Source: Cupriavidus sp. IDO
GTDB lineage: Bacteria; Pseudomonadota; Gammaproteobacteria; Burkholderiales; Burkholderiaceae
DNA length: 64,000 nt
Direction of reading: 5' to 3'
Assembly: GCF_000812465.1 (NCBI RefSeq)
Contig: NZ_JWMA01000044.1
Coordinates: 248,001 to 312,000 of the forward strand
The position numbers were made by a program, and so were the translations under genes. Numbering within the stretch: position 1 is the first letter of the stretch; each line of letters starts with the position of its first letter. This document shows positions 7,753-15,652 of this stretch, in pieces. The notes under the pieces are model-generated. The model was not told the origin of the DNA, ran no database searches, and was given only the letters and a program-made list of their open reading frames with translations.

Positions 7753-8205
7753 ATGCGGCGAGCATTTATTCGAGCATCGGCGGCGCTGGCTGCCATCGGC
7801 CTGGCGGCCAAAGCGGCACAGGCGACGCCCGCGAGCGCGGGCAAGGGCGGCCGCATCAAGGTCGTGTACCAGTTGTCGGAAGGCATCGACCAGGCCGTGC
7901 GCGCGATGGGCAACCTGCGCAACCACCTGAACGGCGCGCCCGATACCAAGCTCGTGGTAGTCGCTTTCGGCTACGGCGTCGATTTCCTGGTGGAAGGCGC
8001 CAAGGATTCACGCGGCAATGCATTCGAAGCACCGGTGGGCGCGCTGGCCGCGTCCGGCGTCGAGTTCCGCGTCTGCCGCAATACGCTGAACGCGCGCAAG
8101 ATTGCTGAATCGAGCCTGCTGATGGAAGCCAAGGTCGTACCGGCGGGCGTGGTGGAGATCGCCCGCCTGCAGGCCGAAGAAGGTTACGTCTACATCAAGC
8201 CCTGA
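7753..8205 (+). CDS. Periplasmic DsrE-like protein of the sox operon
   Basis: A 150-residue protein with an export signal (MRRAFIRASAAL start, cleavage near 24) followed by a DsrE/DsrF-like fold of about 115 residues. A single cysteine, Cys108 in FRVCRNTL, stands where DsrE-family proteins carry their sulfur-binding cysteine. DsrE proteins are usually cytoplasmic sulfur carriers, so the export signal is notable. GGAAGGA provides the ribosome site. It lies between soxZ and soxA, so a role in handling sulfane sulfur in the periplasm is a reasonable inference, but no Sox letter applies. Confidence 0.8.
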   Translation: MRRAFIRASAALAAIGLAAKAAQATPASAGKGGRIKVVYQLSEGIDQAVRAMGNLRNHLNGAPDTKLVVVAFGYGVDFLVEGAKDSRGNAFEAPVGALAASGVEFRVCRNTLNARKIAESSLLMEAKVVPAGVVEIARLQAEEGYVYIKP

Positions 8206-8281
8206 GCCGCGGGAGCCGCCCGGCCCAGGCAAGACAAAACAGAACGGCCCGCTGCATGGCGAGGTCGCGAGGAGAAGCCCC

Positions 8282-9109
8282 ATGACTCATTTCCGACGCC
8301 TGCTCGGCGGCGCCGTGCTGGCCGCGGCCGGCGCTGCGGCCCTGACCGGTGCCGTTGCCGTGCATGCGCAGGGCAGCACCGCCGACGAAATCGCCAAGTA
8401 CCGCCAGATGCTGGCCGAAGGCAATCCCGCCGAGCTGTGGGAAGCCGCCGGCGAGGAGCTCTGGAAGAAGCCGGCCGGCCCGAAAAACGCCTCGCTCGAA
8501 CAGTGCGACCTGGGCAAGGGCCCGGGCGTGACCAAGGGCGCCTACGCCGAGCTGCCGCGCTACTTCAAGGACACCAACAGGGTGATGGACCTGGAGCAGC
8601 GCCTGGCGTACTGCCGCGTGACGCTGCAGGGGCTCACGAAGCAAGAGGCGATGAAGAACCCGTTCTCGTCGTCGGGCCAGCCGTCGGACATCGAGCGGCT
8701 GGCGGCGTACCTGACCGCCGAATCGCGCGGCGTGAAGATGAACGTGCAGCTCAGCCATCCGGAAGAGCAGCGCACCTACGCGCTGGGCCAGAAGATGTTC
8801 TTCTACCGCGGCGGTGCCTATGACTTTGCCTGCGCCACCTGCCATGCCGTGGATGGCCAGCGCATCCGCCTGCAAGACCTGCCCAACCTGCTGACCGAGA
8901 AGGGCGCGCAGGCCGCCTACACCACATGGCCTGCCTACCGCGTCTCGCAGGGCGAGGTACGCACCATGCAGCACCGCCTGTACGACTGCCTGCGCCAGCA
9001 GCGCTTTCCCGAACCCGCCTATGGCTCGGACGTGATCACCGCGCTGACCATGTTCCTGGCCAGGAACGCCAATGGCGGCACCTACGATGGCCCGGCCATG
9101 AAGCGCTGA
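8282..9109 (+). CDS. soxA: SoxA, cytochrome subunit of the SoxAX thiosulfate-binding enzyme
   Basis: A 275-residue c-type cytochrome which, with SoxX, links thiosulfate to SoxY. The signal peptide ends near residue 30. Only one haem motif is present, CATCH (184-188). The N-terminal domain instead keeps two lone cysteines (75 and 111), the disulfide that replaces the second haem in monohaem SoxA proteins. Cys236 in YDCLRQQRFP is the cysteine persulfide haem ligand/active site. GAGGAGA precedes the ATG at 8282. SoxX follows 17 bp downstream. Confidence 0.95.
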   Translation: MTHFRRLLGGAVLAAAGAAALTGAVAVHAQGSTADEIAKYRQMLAEGNPAELWEAAGEELWKKPAGPKNASLEQCDLGKGPGVTKGAYAELPRYFKDTNRVMDLEQRLAYCRVTLQGLTKQEAMKNPFSSSGQPSDIERLAAYLTAESRGVKMNVQLSHPEEQRTYALGQKMFFYRGGAYDFACATCHAVDGQRIRLQDLPNLLTEKGAQAAYTTWPAYRVSQGEVRTMQHRLYDCLRQQRFPEPAYGSDVITALTMFLARNANGGTYDGPAMKR

Positions 9110-9126
9110 CGAGTACGGGAGACAAT

Positions 9127-9801
9127 ATGCAACGACAGAACAAAGCGCGCGCCCCGCGCCTGGCCATCGCGGCCGTGATGACGCTCCTCGCCGCCGGCGC
9201 CTATGCACAGGACAGCGCCAAGGCACGCCCCGCCAAGGGCAAGGTCGATGCGGTCAGCAGCGCCGACATGAAGCACCTGATCGAGGGTTCGTTCTCGTCC
9301 AAAGGCCCGGCCACCGTCGAAGGCGTGCTCAACCAGGACGGCATGCAGCAGGCGTGCAGCCAGTACCCGGACCGCACCAAGGTGCCGGCGAAGGTCGCGA
9401 AGAAGATCGAGGCCGCCGAGCTGAAGCAGGTCAGATACCCGGCCGACAAGAACTGGCTGGGCGACTGGAAGGAAGGCGAGAAGACCGCCCAGAACGGCCG
9501 CGGCATGCAGTTCTCCGACCAGGTCGGCGGCGCCAACGGCGGCAACTGCTACGCCTGCCACCAGATGACCAAGGCCGAGATCTCGTTCGGCAACATCGGG
9601 CCGTCGCTGTACCAGTACGGCAAGCTGCGCGGCAACTCCGAGGAAGTCGTCAGGTACACCTGGGGCAAGATCTGGGATTCCAGTGCCTACGCCGCCTGCT
9701 CCAACATGCCGCGCTTCGGCCACAAGGGCATCCTGACCGAGGCGCAGATCCGCGACGTGATGGCGCTGCTGCTCGACCCGGCTTCGCCGGTCAACCAGTA
9801 A
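9127..9801 (+). CDS. soxX: SoxX, cytochrome subunit of the SoxAX complex
   Basis: A 224-residue monohaem cytochrome. The start at 9127 follows GGGAG and gives a signal peptide ending near residue 27. The haem motif is CYACH (141-145) and the likely Met ligand is Met194 in SNMPRFG. The protein has an N-terminal extension of about 100 residues before the cytochrome domain, making it the longer SoxX type. It ends 11 bp before the thioredoxin gene. Confidence 0.95.
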   Translation: MQRQNKARAPRLAIAAVMTLLAAGAYAQDSAKARPAKGKVDAVSSADMKHLIEGSFSSKGPATVEGVLNQDGMQQACSQYPDRTKVPAKVAKKIEAAELKQVRYPADKNWLGDWKEGEKTAQNGRGMQFSDQVGGANGGNCYACHQMTKAEISFGNIGPSLYQYGKLRGNSEEVVRYTWGKIWDSSAYAACSNMPRFGHKGILTEAQIRDVMALLLDPASPVNQ

Positions 9802-9812
9802 GGCGGCCGGCG

Positions 9813-10304
9813 ATGCGCGCGCGCGCCGCCATCCTGTCCTGGCTGCTGGCGATTGGCCTGGCGGTCGGGAGCGGCGGTGCTGCCGCGCTGGAAGTCGGCG
9901 ACACTGTGCGCCTGCCAGACGTGCAGACGCTCGACGGGCGCACGCTGCCGGCTTCAGCCCTGGCCGGCAAGCCGCTGATCGTGGAGGTGTGGGCGTCGTG
10001 GTGTCCGTTCTGCGCGCTCCAGAATCCGCGCCTGCAGAAGCTCTACGAACGCACGCGCGGCTCGCCGCTCCAGGTGCTGACCATCAGCATCGACAAGGAC
10101 CCGCGCGAAGCCGGCGCGTACCTGAAGCAGCGCGGCTACACCTTTCCGGTGACGATGGACTCGCCCGCGCTGCAAAACGCGTTCGGCAAGCGCAAGGGTC
10201 TGCCGGAGCTGTATGTGATCGACGCCCGCGGCCGCGTGGTGCAGAAGGAAGTGGGCGAGATGCTCGAAGAAGAAGTGGCGGCGCTGGAGCGATACGCACA
10301 TTAG
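9813..10304 (+). CDS. Periplasmic TlpA-like thioredoxin of the sox cluster (SoxW/SoxS-like)
   Basis: A 163-residue thiol-disulfide protein with a signal peptide (to about 25) and a thioredoxin active site WCPFC (Cys64, Cys67), plus the cis-Pro loop GLPELYVID. Such proteins keep SoxY or SoxA cysteines reduced. The start at 9813 is close behind soxX with a weak ribosome site. The stop codon TAG (10302-10304) is the first three bases of the inverted-repeat element that follows, so the original C-terminus may have been altered by insertion, although the length is normal. Confidence 0.88.
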   Translation: MRARAAILSWLLAIGLAVGSGGAAALEVGDTVRLPDVQTLDGRTLPASALAGKPLIVEVWASWCPFCALQNPRLQKLYERTRGSPLQVLTISIDKDPREAGAYLKQRGYTFPVTMDSPALQNAFGKRKGLPELYVIDARGRVVQKEVGEMLEEEVAALERYAH

Positions 10305-10465
10305 TGTCCTGTTCCGCAAATACCTTGCCATGAAATCGCCCAGTTGCCCGCCATGCGTCGTTGCTCGTCGTTGCCATAGCTACGGCTATGGCGCCTCCTC
10401 GCGCCTAGCCTGACGAGCAACTGGACGATTTCATTTTGGCAAGTTACTTGCGGAGCAGGACACTA
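10302..10465. repeat. MITE-like 164-bp inverted-repeat element
   Basis: The ends are exact inverted copies: TAGTGTCCTG (10302-10311) and CAGGACACTA (10456-10465). Pairing continues imperfectly inward over about 45 bp (TCCGCAA, CTTGCCA, ATGAAATCG, CCAGTTGC against their complements). Inside lie a GTTGCTCGTC/GACGAGCAAC pair and a perfect hairpin GCCATAGC-TACG-GCTATGGC. The whole unit can fold into one long arm. It carries no gene. It fills the gap between the thioredoxin gene and soxB. No clear target-site duplication is seen. Confidence 0.82.
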
Positions 10466-10527
10466 GCCAGACGATGCCGGATGCCCCGTCCACGGCCCAC
10501 CGGTACGACGATTCCACAGGAAGAGAC

Positions 10528-12249
10528 ATGAACCGACGCGAGTTCCTGCAGGTGCTGGCCATTGCCGGTGCCGGCGGCATGACGTTCCCCAGCCAGGATG
10601 CGCAAGCCGCGCAGTCCGCCCAGGCGATGTACGACCTGCCGCGTTTCGGCAACGTCCACCTGCTGCACTTCACCGACTGCCACGCGCAGCTGCGGCCGGT
10701 GAATTTTCGCGAACCCAACGTCAACCTCGGCATCGGCGCCTATGCCGGCAAGCCGCCGCACCTGGTCGGCGACGCCTTGCTGCGCCACTACGGCATCCGC
10801 CCTGGCACGCCGCAGGCGCATGCGTTCACGTACCTCGACTTCAACGAGGCCGCCCGCCGCTACGGCAAGGTCGGCGGGTTTGCGCACCTAGCCACGCTGG
10901 TCAAGCGCCTCAAGGCGGGGCGCCCCGGCGCGCTGCTGCTCGATGGCGGCGATACCTGGCAGGGCTCGGCCACCGCGCTGTGGACCAAGGGGCAGGACAT
11001 GGTCGACGCCGCGCTGGCGCTGGGCGTGAACGTGATGACGCCGCACTGGGAAATGACGCTCGGCGCCGACCGCGTCAAGGAAATCGTCGAGAAGGATTTC
11101 AAGGACAAGGTCTCCTTTCTCGCGCAGAACATCAAGACCAACGATTTCGGCGACCCGGTCTTCGACCCGTACGTGATCCGCGACATCAACGGTGTGGCCG
11201 TGGCCATCATCGGCCAGGCCTTCCCGTACACGCCGATCGCCAATCCACGCTACTTCGTGCCGGACTGGACTTTCGGCATCCAGGAGGAAAACCTGCAGCA
11301 GGTCATCAACGATGCGCGCGGCAAGGGCGCGGAGGTGGTGGTGCTGCTGTCGCACAACGGCATGGACGTGGACCTCAAGCTCGCCTCGCGCGTCAGCGGG
11401 CTCGATGCCATCCTGGGCGGCCATACGCATGACGGCGTGCCGGCGCCGGTGCCGGTGAAGAACGCCGGCGGCAGCACGCTGGTGACCAATGCCGGCTCCA
11501 ACGGCAAGTTCCTCGGCGTGCTCGATTTCGACGTGAAAAATGGCAAGGTGACGGACTTCCGCTACCGCTTGCTGCCGGTGTTCGCCAACTACCTGCCAGC
11601 CGATCCAGCGATGGAGGCGCTGATCACGAGGGTGCGCGCGCCGTACGAGCAGAAGCTCGGCGAGGTGCTGGCCCTCAACCGCGGCCTGCTGTACCGGCGC
11701 GGCAATTTCAACGGCACCTTCGACCAACTGATCCTGGACGGCCTGATGGAAGTGCAGGGCGCCGAGATCGCCTTCTCGCCGGGCTTCCGCTGGGGCACCA
11801 CGTTGCTGCCCGGCGAGGCCATCACCATGGAACACCTGATGGACCAGACCGCCATCACCTATCCGTACACCACGGTGACCAGCATGAGCGGCGACACCAT
11901 CAAGACCATCCTCGAAGACGTCGCCGACAACCTGTTCAACCCGGATCCGTACTACCAGCAGGGCGGCGACATGGTGCGCGTGGGCGGCCTGCAGTACACC
12001 ATCGATCCCAATGCGGGCATGGGGCGGCGCATTAGCGACATGCGCCTCAACGGCAAGCCGCTCGAAGCCGGCAAGAGCTACAAGGTGGCGGGTTGGGCAC
12101 CGGTGGCGGAGGAAGCGCGCCAGGCCGGCGGCGCGCCGATCTGGGACGTGATGGCGCAGTGGCTGCGGGCCAGCAAGGAGGTCACCGCCCGCCCGCTGAA
12201 CCTGCCGCAAGTCCGCGGCATGGACCGTAATCCGGGCATGGCGGCGTGA
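10528..12249 (+). CDS. soxB: Thiosulfohydrolase SoxB
   Basis: A 573-residue dimanganese periplasmic hydrolase that releases sulfate from the SoxY-bound thiosulfonate. It belongs to the 5'-nucleotidase superfamily. The start at 10528 gives a twin-arginine signal (NRREFLQVLAIAG). Metal-binding motifs FTDCHAQL (Asp50, His52), LLDGGDTW, LLSHNGMD and GGHTHDG are visible, with MTPHWEMTLG in the substrate region. AGGAAGAG precedes the start. The inverted-repeat element lies between it and the upstream sox genes, so transcription may depend on read-through or on its own promoter. Confidence 0.96.
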   Translation: MNRREFLQVLAIAGAGGMTFPSQDAQAAQSAQAMYDLPRFGNVHLLHFTDCHAQLRPVNFREPNVNLGIGAYAGKPPHLVGDALLRHYGIRPGTPQAHAFTYLDFNEAARRYGKVGGFAHLATLVKRLKAGRPGALLLDGGDTWQGSATALWTKGQDMVDAALALGVNVMTPHWEMTLGADRVKEIVEKDFKDKVSFLAQNIKTNDFGDPVFDPYVIRDINGVAVAIIGQAFPYTPIANPRYFVPDWTFGIQEENLQQVINDARGKGAEVVVLLSHNGMDVDLKLASRVSGLDAILGGHTHDGVPAPVPVKNAGGSTLVTNAGSNGKFLGVLDFDVKNGKVTDFRYRLLPVFANYLPADPAMEALITRVRAPYEQKLGEVLALNRGLLYRRGNFNGTFDQLILDGLMEVQGAEIAFSPGFRWGTTLLPGEAITMEHLMDQTAITYPYTTVTSMSGDTIKTILEDVADNLFNPDPYYQQGGDMVRVGGLQYTIDPNAGMGRRISDMRLNGKPLEAGKSYKVAGWAPVAEEARQAGGAPIWDVMAQWLRASKEVTARPLNLPQVRGMDRNPGMAA

Positions 12250-12325
12250 TGTTGCGCAGGATCATCATCGGCCAGCTTCCCCCGATTGAAGCCGCAGGAG
12301 GAAGTACGCTACAATCCTCCGCGAC

Positions 12326-12401
12326 GGGCCGATAGCTCAGCTGGGAGAGCGCTGCGTTCGCAATGCAGAGGTCGGGAGTTCGATCCTCCTTCGGTCCACC
12401 A
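12326..12401 (+). tRNA. tRNA-Ala (anticodon CGC)
   Basis: Cloverleaf of 76 bases. Acceptor GGGCCGA pairs with TCGGTCC and the gene encodes ACCA at the 3' end. The D-arm is TAGCTCAGCTGGGAGAGC and the T-arm has GTTCGATCC. The anticodon loop TTCGCAA gives CGC, which reads GCG (alanine). A terminator follows at once. Confidence 0.97.
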
Positions 12402-12406
12402 TCTTC

Positions 12407-12436
12407 AAAAGGCCAGAGCAACGCTCTGGCCTTTTT
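12407..12436 (+). terminator. Rho-independent terminator after tRNA-Ala
   Basis: Perfect stem GGCCAGAG (12411-12418) and CTCTGGCC (12424-12431) with a five-base loop, preceded by an A-run and followed by TTTTT. Confidence 0.92.
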
Positions 12437-12538
12437 CACGTCTGCCCGCTGTGCCAGTCTGGCGCAGTCGCCGGCGCGCTACCGATCCTGCCAGGTTCCG
12501 GAAGGCTAGAATGGGCTTCACTCCGCCAATACGAAAAG

Positions 12539-13108
12539 ATGAAGCCAGACGACAGCCAGCGATGCGAGGCATACCGGCAGTTCAGGATGATCGATACGGC
12601 CTTCCGCGCCGGCGATATCGATGCGCTGCGGGCCGCGGTCGACGATCCGGCCAGCTTTCCCAACGGGCTGATGCCGCCCGGGATAGGCCCTTGCCTCGAG
12701 TACTCGGTCTACCACAGTCCACTGCCCTTTATCCGCACCTTGCTCGAGATCGGCGCGGATCCCCGGCCGGCGGATCACGCGGGTTTTCCGCCGCTGATTG
12801 CGGCGCTTTCATGCAGTAGCGACCGGCCCGGCGCACCCGCGCGAACGGACGTGCCGGAGATGCTCGGATTGCTGCTGTCTTTCGGAGCCGATCCCGCCCA
12901 TCGCGGCATCAACGACTACACCGCGCTGCACATGGCAGTGAGCGTGCGCAACCTGCGAGCGGTGGAATTGCTGCTTGGGGCGGGTGCCGATCCGGCGTGC
13001 CGGACGCGCATCGACGATTGCGAAACCCCGCGCGAGATGGCCGAGGCCGCCGGCCTGCACGACATTGCGCGGCTGCTGGCCGCGCACGAAGCGAGCCGGT
13101 CGGGATAA
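12539..13108 (+). CDS. Ankyrin-repeat protein
   Basis: A 189-residue soluble protein with no signal peptide. Repeats of the ankyrin type (LLEIGADPRPADHAGFPPL, LLLSFGADPAHRGINDYTALHMA, LLLGAGADPACRTRIDDCETP) occupy residues 60-185, three to four in all. Such repeats bind other proteins. The binding partner is unknown. It starts with ATG at 12539 without a strong ribosome site and converges with the small gene at 13129. Confidence 0.8.
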   Translation: MKPDDSQRCEAYRQFRMIDTAFRAGDIDALRAAVDDPASFPNGLMPPGIGPCLEYSVYHSPLPFIRTLLEIGADPRPADHAGFPPLIAALSCSSDRPGAPARTDVPEMLGLLLSFGADPAHRGINDYTALHMAVSVRNLRAVELLLGAGADPACRTRIDDCETPREMAEAAGLHDIARLLAAHEASRSG

Positions 13109-13128
13109 GGGGGCGTAGTGTCGCTACC

Positions 13129-13380
13129 TCAAGCCACACGTGGGGTGCGCCTGGCCTTCATTGCCGAAGGCCGGACCTGTTGCAGCGCCCGCAGCGACTG
13201 CAAGGCGTCTTCCACTGCTTCGATGCCATCGCGCAGCCGCGCTGTCGCATAGCCCAGGCGGCTCTGCGCATCGGCATCGGAACTGGAAAGCTGCTCAAGT
13301 GCGTCGACTTCAGCCTGCATCTGCCCGATAAGGCGGCGTAACTGCGATGAACTGTGCGAAGCGAGCGACCGGATAGCCAT
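13129..13380 (-). CDS. Small hypothetical coiled-coil protein
   Basis: An 83-residue polar helical protein with a heptad-like pattern (QLRRLIGQMQAEVDALEQL and LRDGIEAVEDALQSLRAL) and a basic C-terminus (KARRTPR). No cysteine, signal or membrane segment is seen. An AAGGAC site lies before the ATG at 13380, supporting a real gene. No family was recognised. Confidence 0.6.
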   Translation of the reverse strand: MAIRSLASHSSSQLRRLIGQMQAEVDALEQLSSSDADAQSRLGYATARLRDGIEAVEDALQSLRALQQVRPSAMKARRTPRVA

Positions 13381-13516
13381 AACAGAGTCCTTAATGAAAT
13401 CGAGAGTGCCTCGCTCTGTACGTTAGTGCGTCATCGGCAGATCGCCAGCACTGTTACCAGCTTTCGCACGGCAGCATGCGAAAGCGGCGCCTTCCGCTCC
13501 GGGTGTCGGAAGGTGC

Positions 13517-15055
13517 TCAATCCATCGCGGCATGCGCGCTTGCGAGGTCCTGATCGTGGCGCGCCGGCCGCACGAACAGGATCAGCGGAACCACCAGCAG
13601 TGTTGCCAGGAACATGACCTTGAAGTCATTCAGGTAGGCGATCATCGAAGCCTGCTGCGTGATGGTGTGGTTCAGCGCCACGAGGTCCGCGCGCGAGCCG
13701 TTGGCAAGCATGGACTGCAGGTTGGGGTTGAAGATGCTGACATGGGCGGCCAGGTCGGCATGGGCCACCTGGGTGTTGCGCGTCATCAGCGCCTGGATGA
13801 TGGAGATGCCGATGCTGCTGCCGATATTGCGGAGCAGACTGTAGGTGGCGGTGCCATCGGCGCGCAGCTCGGGCATGAGCGTGGAGAAGGTCAGGGAGCT
13901 CAGCGGCACGAACACCAGCCCGAGCCCGAAGCCCTGGATCACGCCGGGCCAGACGATGTCGGACATCGACAGCACCACCGTGTACTGCATCATCTGCCAC
14001 AGCGCAAACGCCGAGATCAGGAAGCCGGACAACAGCATCAGGCGCGCGTCGATATGCCTGAGCAGGCGTCCGGCCAGCAGCATGGCGATCATGGTGCCGA
14101 TGCCGCTGGGTGCGGTCACCAGGCCGGTGGTGGCGACCGGGTAGTTCATCAGGTTCTGCAGCATTGGCGGCAGCAGTGCGCGCGTGGCGTACATCACCGC
14201 GCCGATCACGAAGATAAAGCAGGTGCCCGTGGCGAAATTCCGATCCTTCAGCAGTTCGTAGCGGAAGAATGATTTCGATCCCGCGGTGGCGGTGTGCACC
14301 ACGAAATAGGCAAAGCTGATCACCGCCAGCAGGGCCTCGATGCGGATCTCCAGCGAGCTGAACCAGTCGAGCTGCTCGCCGCGGTCGAGCATGGCCTGCA
14401 GCGCGCCGATGGCGAGACTCAGCGTAGCAAAGCCGAAGGCGTCGAACTTCACCTCGCGCCGCGGCGCCCGGCCGGGCAGGAAGGTCATGACGCCGAACAG
14501 TGCGAAGGCGCCGACCGGCACGTTGATGAAGAACACCCAGCGCCAGTTGTAGCTGTCGGTCAGCCAGCCGCCCAGCGTCGGGCCCAGGATCGGCCCCACC
14601 ATCACACCCATGCCCCAGACCGCCATTGCCTGGCCCTGCTTCTCGCGCGGGTTGATGTCGAGCAGGATCGATTGCGAGAGCGGCACCAGCGAGGCGCCGA
14701 AGATACCCTGCAGCAGCCGCGACGCCACCATCTGCGGCAGCGTCTCCGAAATTCCGCAGAACGCCGATGCCACCGTGAACCCGCTGATCGCCACCAGCAG
14801 CAGCCGTTTCACGCTGAGCCGGTCCGATAGCCAGCCGGTCAGCGGCGTGGCGATGGCGGCGGCGACGATATACGACGTCAGCACCCAGGTGATCTCGTCC
14901 TGCGAGGCCGACAGCGTGCCCTGCATGTGCGGCAGCGCGACGTTGGCGATGGTGCTGTCCAGCGTCTGCATCAGTGTCGCGAGCATGATCGAGACAGTGA
15001 TCATGGGCCGGTTGAGCGGCGCGCTTGTGCTGGCCGGCAGGGCTTGGGCTGACAT
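13517..15055 (-). CDS. EmrB/QacA-type (DHA2) multidrug efflux transporter
   Basis: A 512-residue MFS protein of the 14-helix DHA2 group. Motif LDSTIANVALPHMQGTL (about 32-48) and the WVLTSYIVAAAIATPLTGWLSD region (about 57-78) are diagnostic for drug:H+ antiporters of the EmrB type. No membrane-fusion EmrA partner is next to it. It is transcribed away from a MarR regulator gene across a shared operator-promoter region at 15083-15130. The bases just before the ATG are C-rich on the coding strand, so no Shine-Dalgarno is evident. Confidence 0.92.
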   Translation of the reverse strand: MSAQALPASTSAPLNRPMITVSIMLATLMQTLDSTIANVALPHMQGTLSASQDEITWVLTSYIVAAAIATPLTGWLSDRLSVKRLLLVAISGFTVASAFCGISETLPQMVASRLLQGIFGASLVPLSQSILLDINPREKQGQAMAVWGMGVMVGPILGPTLGGWLTDSYNWRWVFFINVPVGAFALFGVMTFLPGRAPRREVKFDAFGFATLSLAIGALQAMLDRGEQLDWFSSLEIRIEALLAVISFAYFVVHTATAGSKSFFRYELLKDRNFATGTCFIFVIGAVMYATRALLPPMLQNLMNYPVATTGLVTAPSGIGTMIAMLLAGRLLRHIDARLMLLSGFLISAFALWQMMQYTVVLSMSDIVWPGVIQGFGLGLVFVPLSSLTFSTLMPELRADGTATYSLLRNIGSSIGISIIQALMTRNTQVAHADLAAHVSIFNPNLQSMLANGSRADLVALNHTITQQASMIAYLNDFKVMFLATLLVVPLILFVRPARHDQDLASAHAAMD

Positions 15056-15082
15056 GGGGGAGGGGGCTAGAGACCTTGGGCG

Positions 15083-15130
15083 TTGAAATAATAAGCGTGC
15101 TTATTATACGACCGGGGCCAGGTGCGGCAA
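15083..15130. promoter_or_regulatory. Overlapping divergent promoters with MarR operator
   Basis: The perfect palindrome ATAATAAGC-GT-GCTTATTAT covers 15088-15107. On the minus strand a -35 TTGCCG (15125-15130) and -10 TATAAT (15103-15108) are 16 bp apart, pointing to the efflux gene. On the plus strand TTGAAA (15083-15088) and TATACG (15105-15110), also 16 bp apart, point to the MarR gene. A repressor bound to the palindrome would cover both promoters. Confidence 0.78.
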
Positions 15131-15199
15131 GCATTGGCGGGCGCTGACGACAGGTGCCTGTGCCATCACCGCGCCGGACTCTTCGGCTATAGTCGCGCG

Positions 15200-15652
15200 A
15201 TGGAATCTGAATCCGAGAAACGCTTTGGCTTCCTGGTCACCGACGTCGGCCGCCTGTGCGGCAAGCGCTTCGACGACCTGGCGAAGTCCACCCTCGACCT
15301 CACGCGCGCCCAGTGCCGCGCGCTGGCCTATCTCTCGCACCACGGCGAAATCAGCCAGGCAAGCCTGGCCGAGATCCTGGAAGTCGCCCCCATCTCCGCG
15401 GGGCGCCTGCTGGACCGGATGGAGGAGGGCGGCTGGATCGTGCGCCGGCCCAATCCGGACGACCGGCGCGAACGGCTGGTGCGCATGACGGCCAAGGCGG
15501 CCAAGGCACTCGACAAGGCGCGGCGTGTCGGCGACGAAATCGCGGCGGAGGCCCTGCAGGGGTTGAGCCAGGCCGAGCATGAACAACTCATTGCGCTGTT
15601 GCAGCGCGTGCGCGGCAATCTGGCGACAGCCGTGGAGCGGAATCGCCCATGA
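15200..15652 (+). CDS. MarR-family transcriptional repressor
   Basis: A 150-residue winged-helix protein. The start at 15200 (MESESEKRFG) fits the family better than the longer upstream frame. The DNA-binding core runs from LTRAQCRALAYLSHHGEIS through LAEILEVAPISAGRLLDRME to the wing RPNPDDRRERLVRMT (about 33-98). It is divergent from the efflux pump gene and probably represses both, releasing on ligand binding. Its stop overlaps the CDF gene start (ATGA), so the metal exporter is in the same transcript. Confidence 0.9.
   Translation: MESESEKRFGFLVTDVGRLCGKRFDDLAKSTLDLTRAQCRALAYLSHHGEISQASLAEILEVAPISAGRLLDRMEEGGWIVRRPNPDDRRERLVRMTAKAAKALDKARRVGDEIAAEALQGLSQAEHEQLIALLQRVRGNLATAVERNRP

Noticed and set aside
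10438..10451. GG-N10-GC sequence resembling a sigma-54 promoter inside the inverted-repeat element, pointing to soxB
   Set aside because: It falls exactly in the conserved arm of the repeat, and only the minimal dinucleotides match. There is no activator site or nearby enhancer-binding gene.
10888..12210. Long minus-strand frame under soxB
   Set aside because: Composition is shadow-like and it lacks a start with ribosome site; soxB is certain on the other strand.
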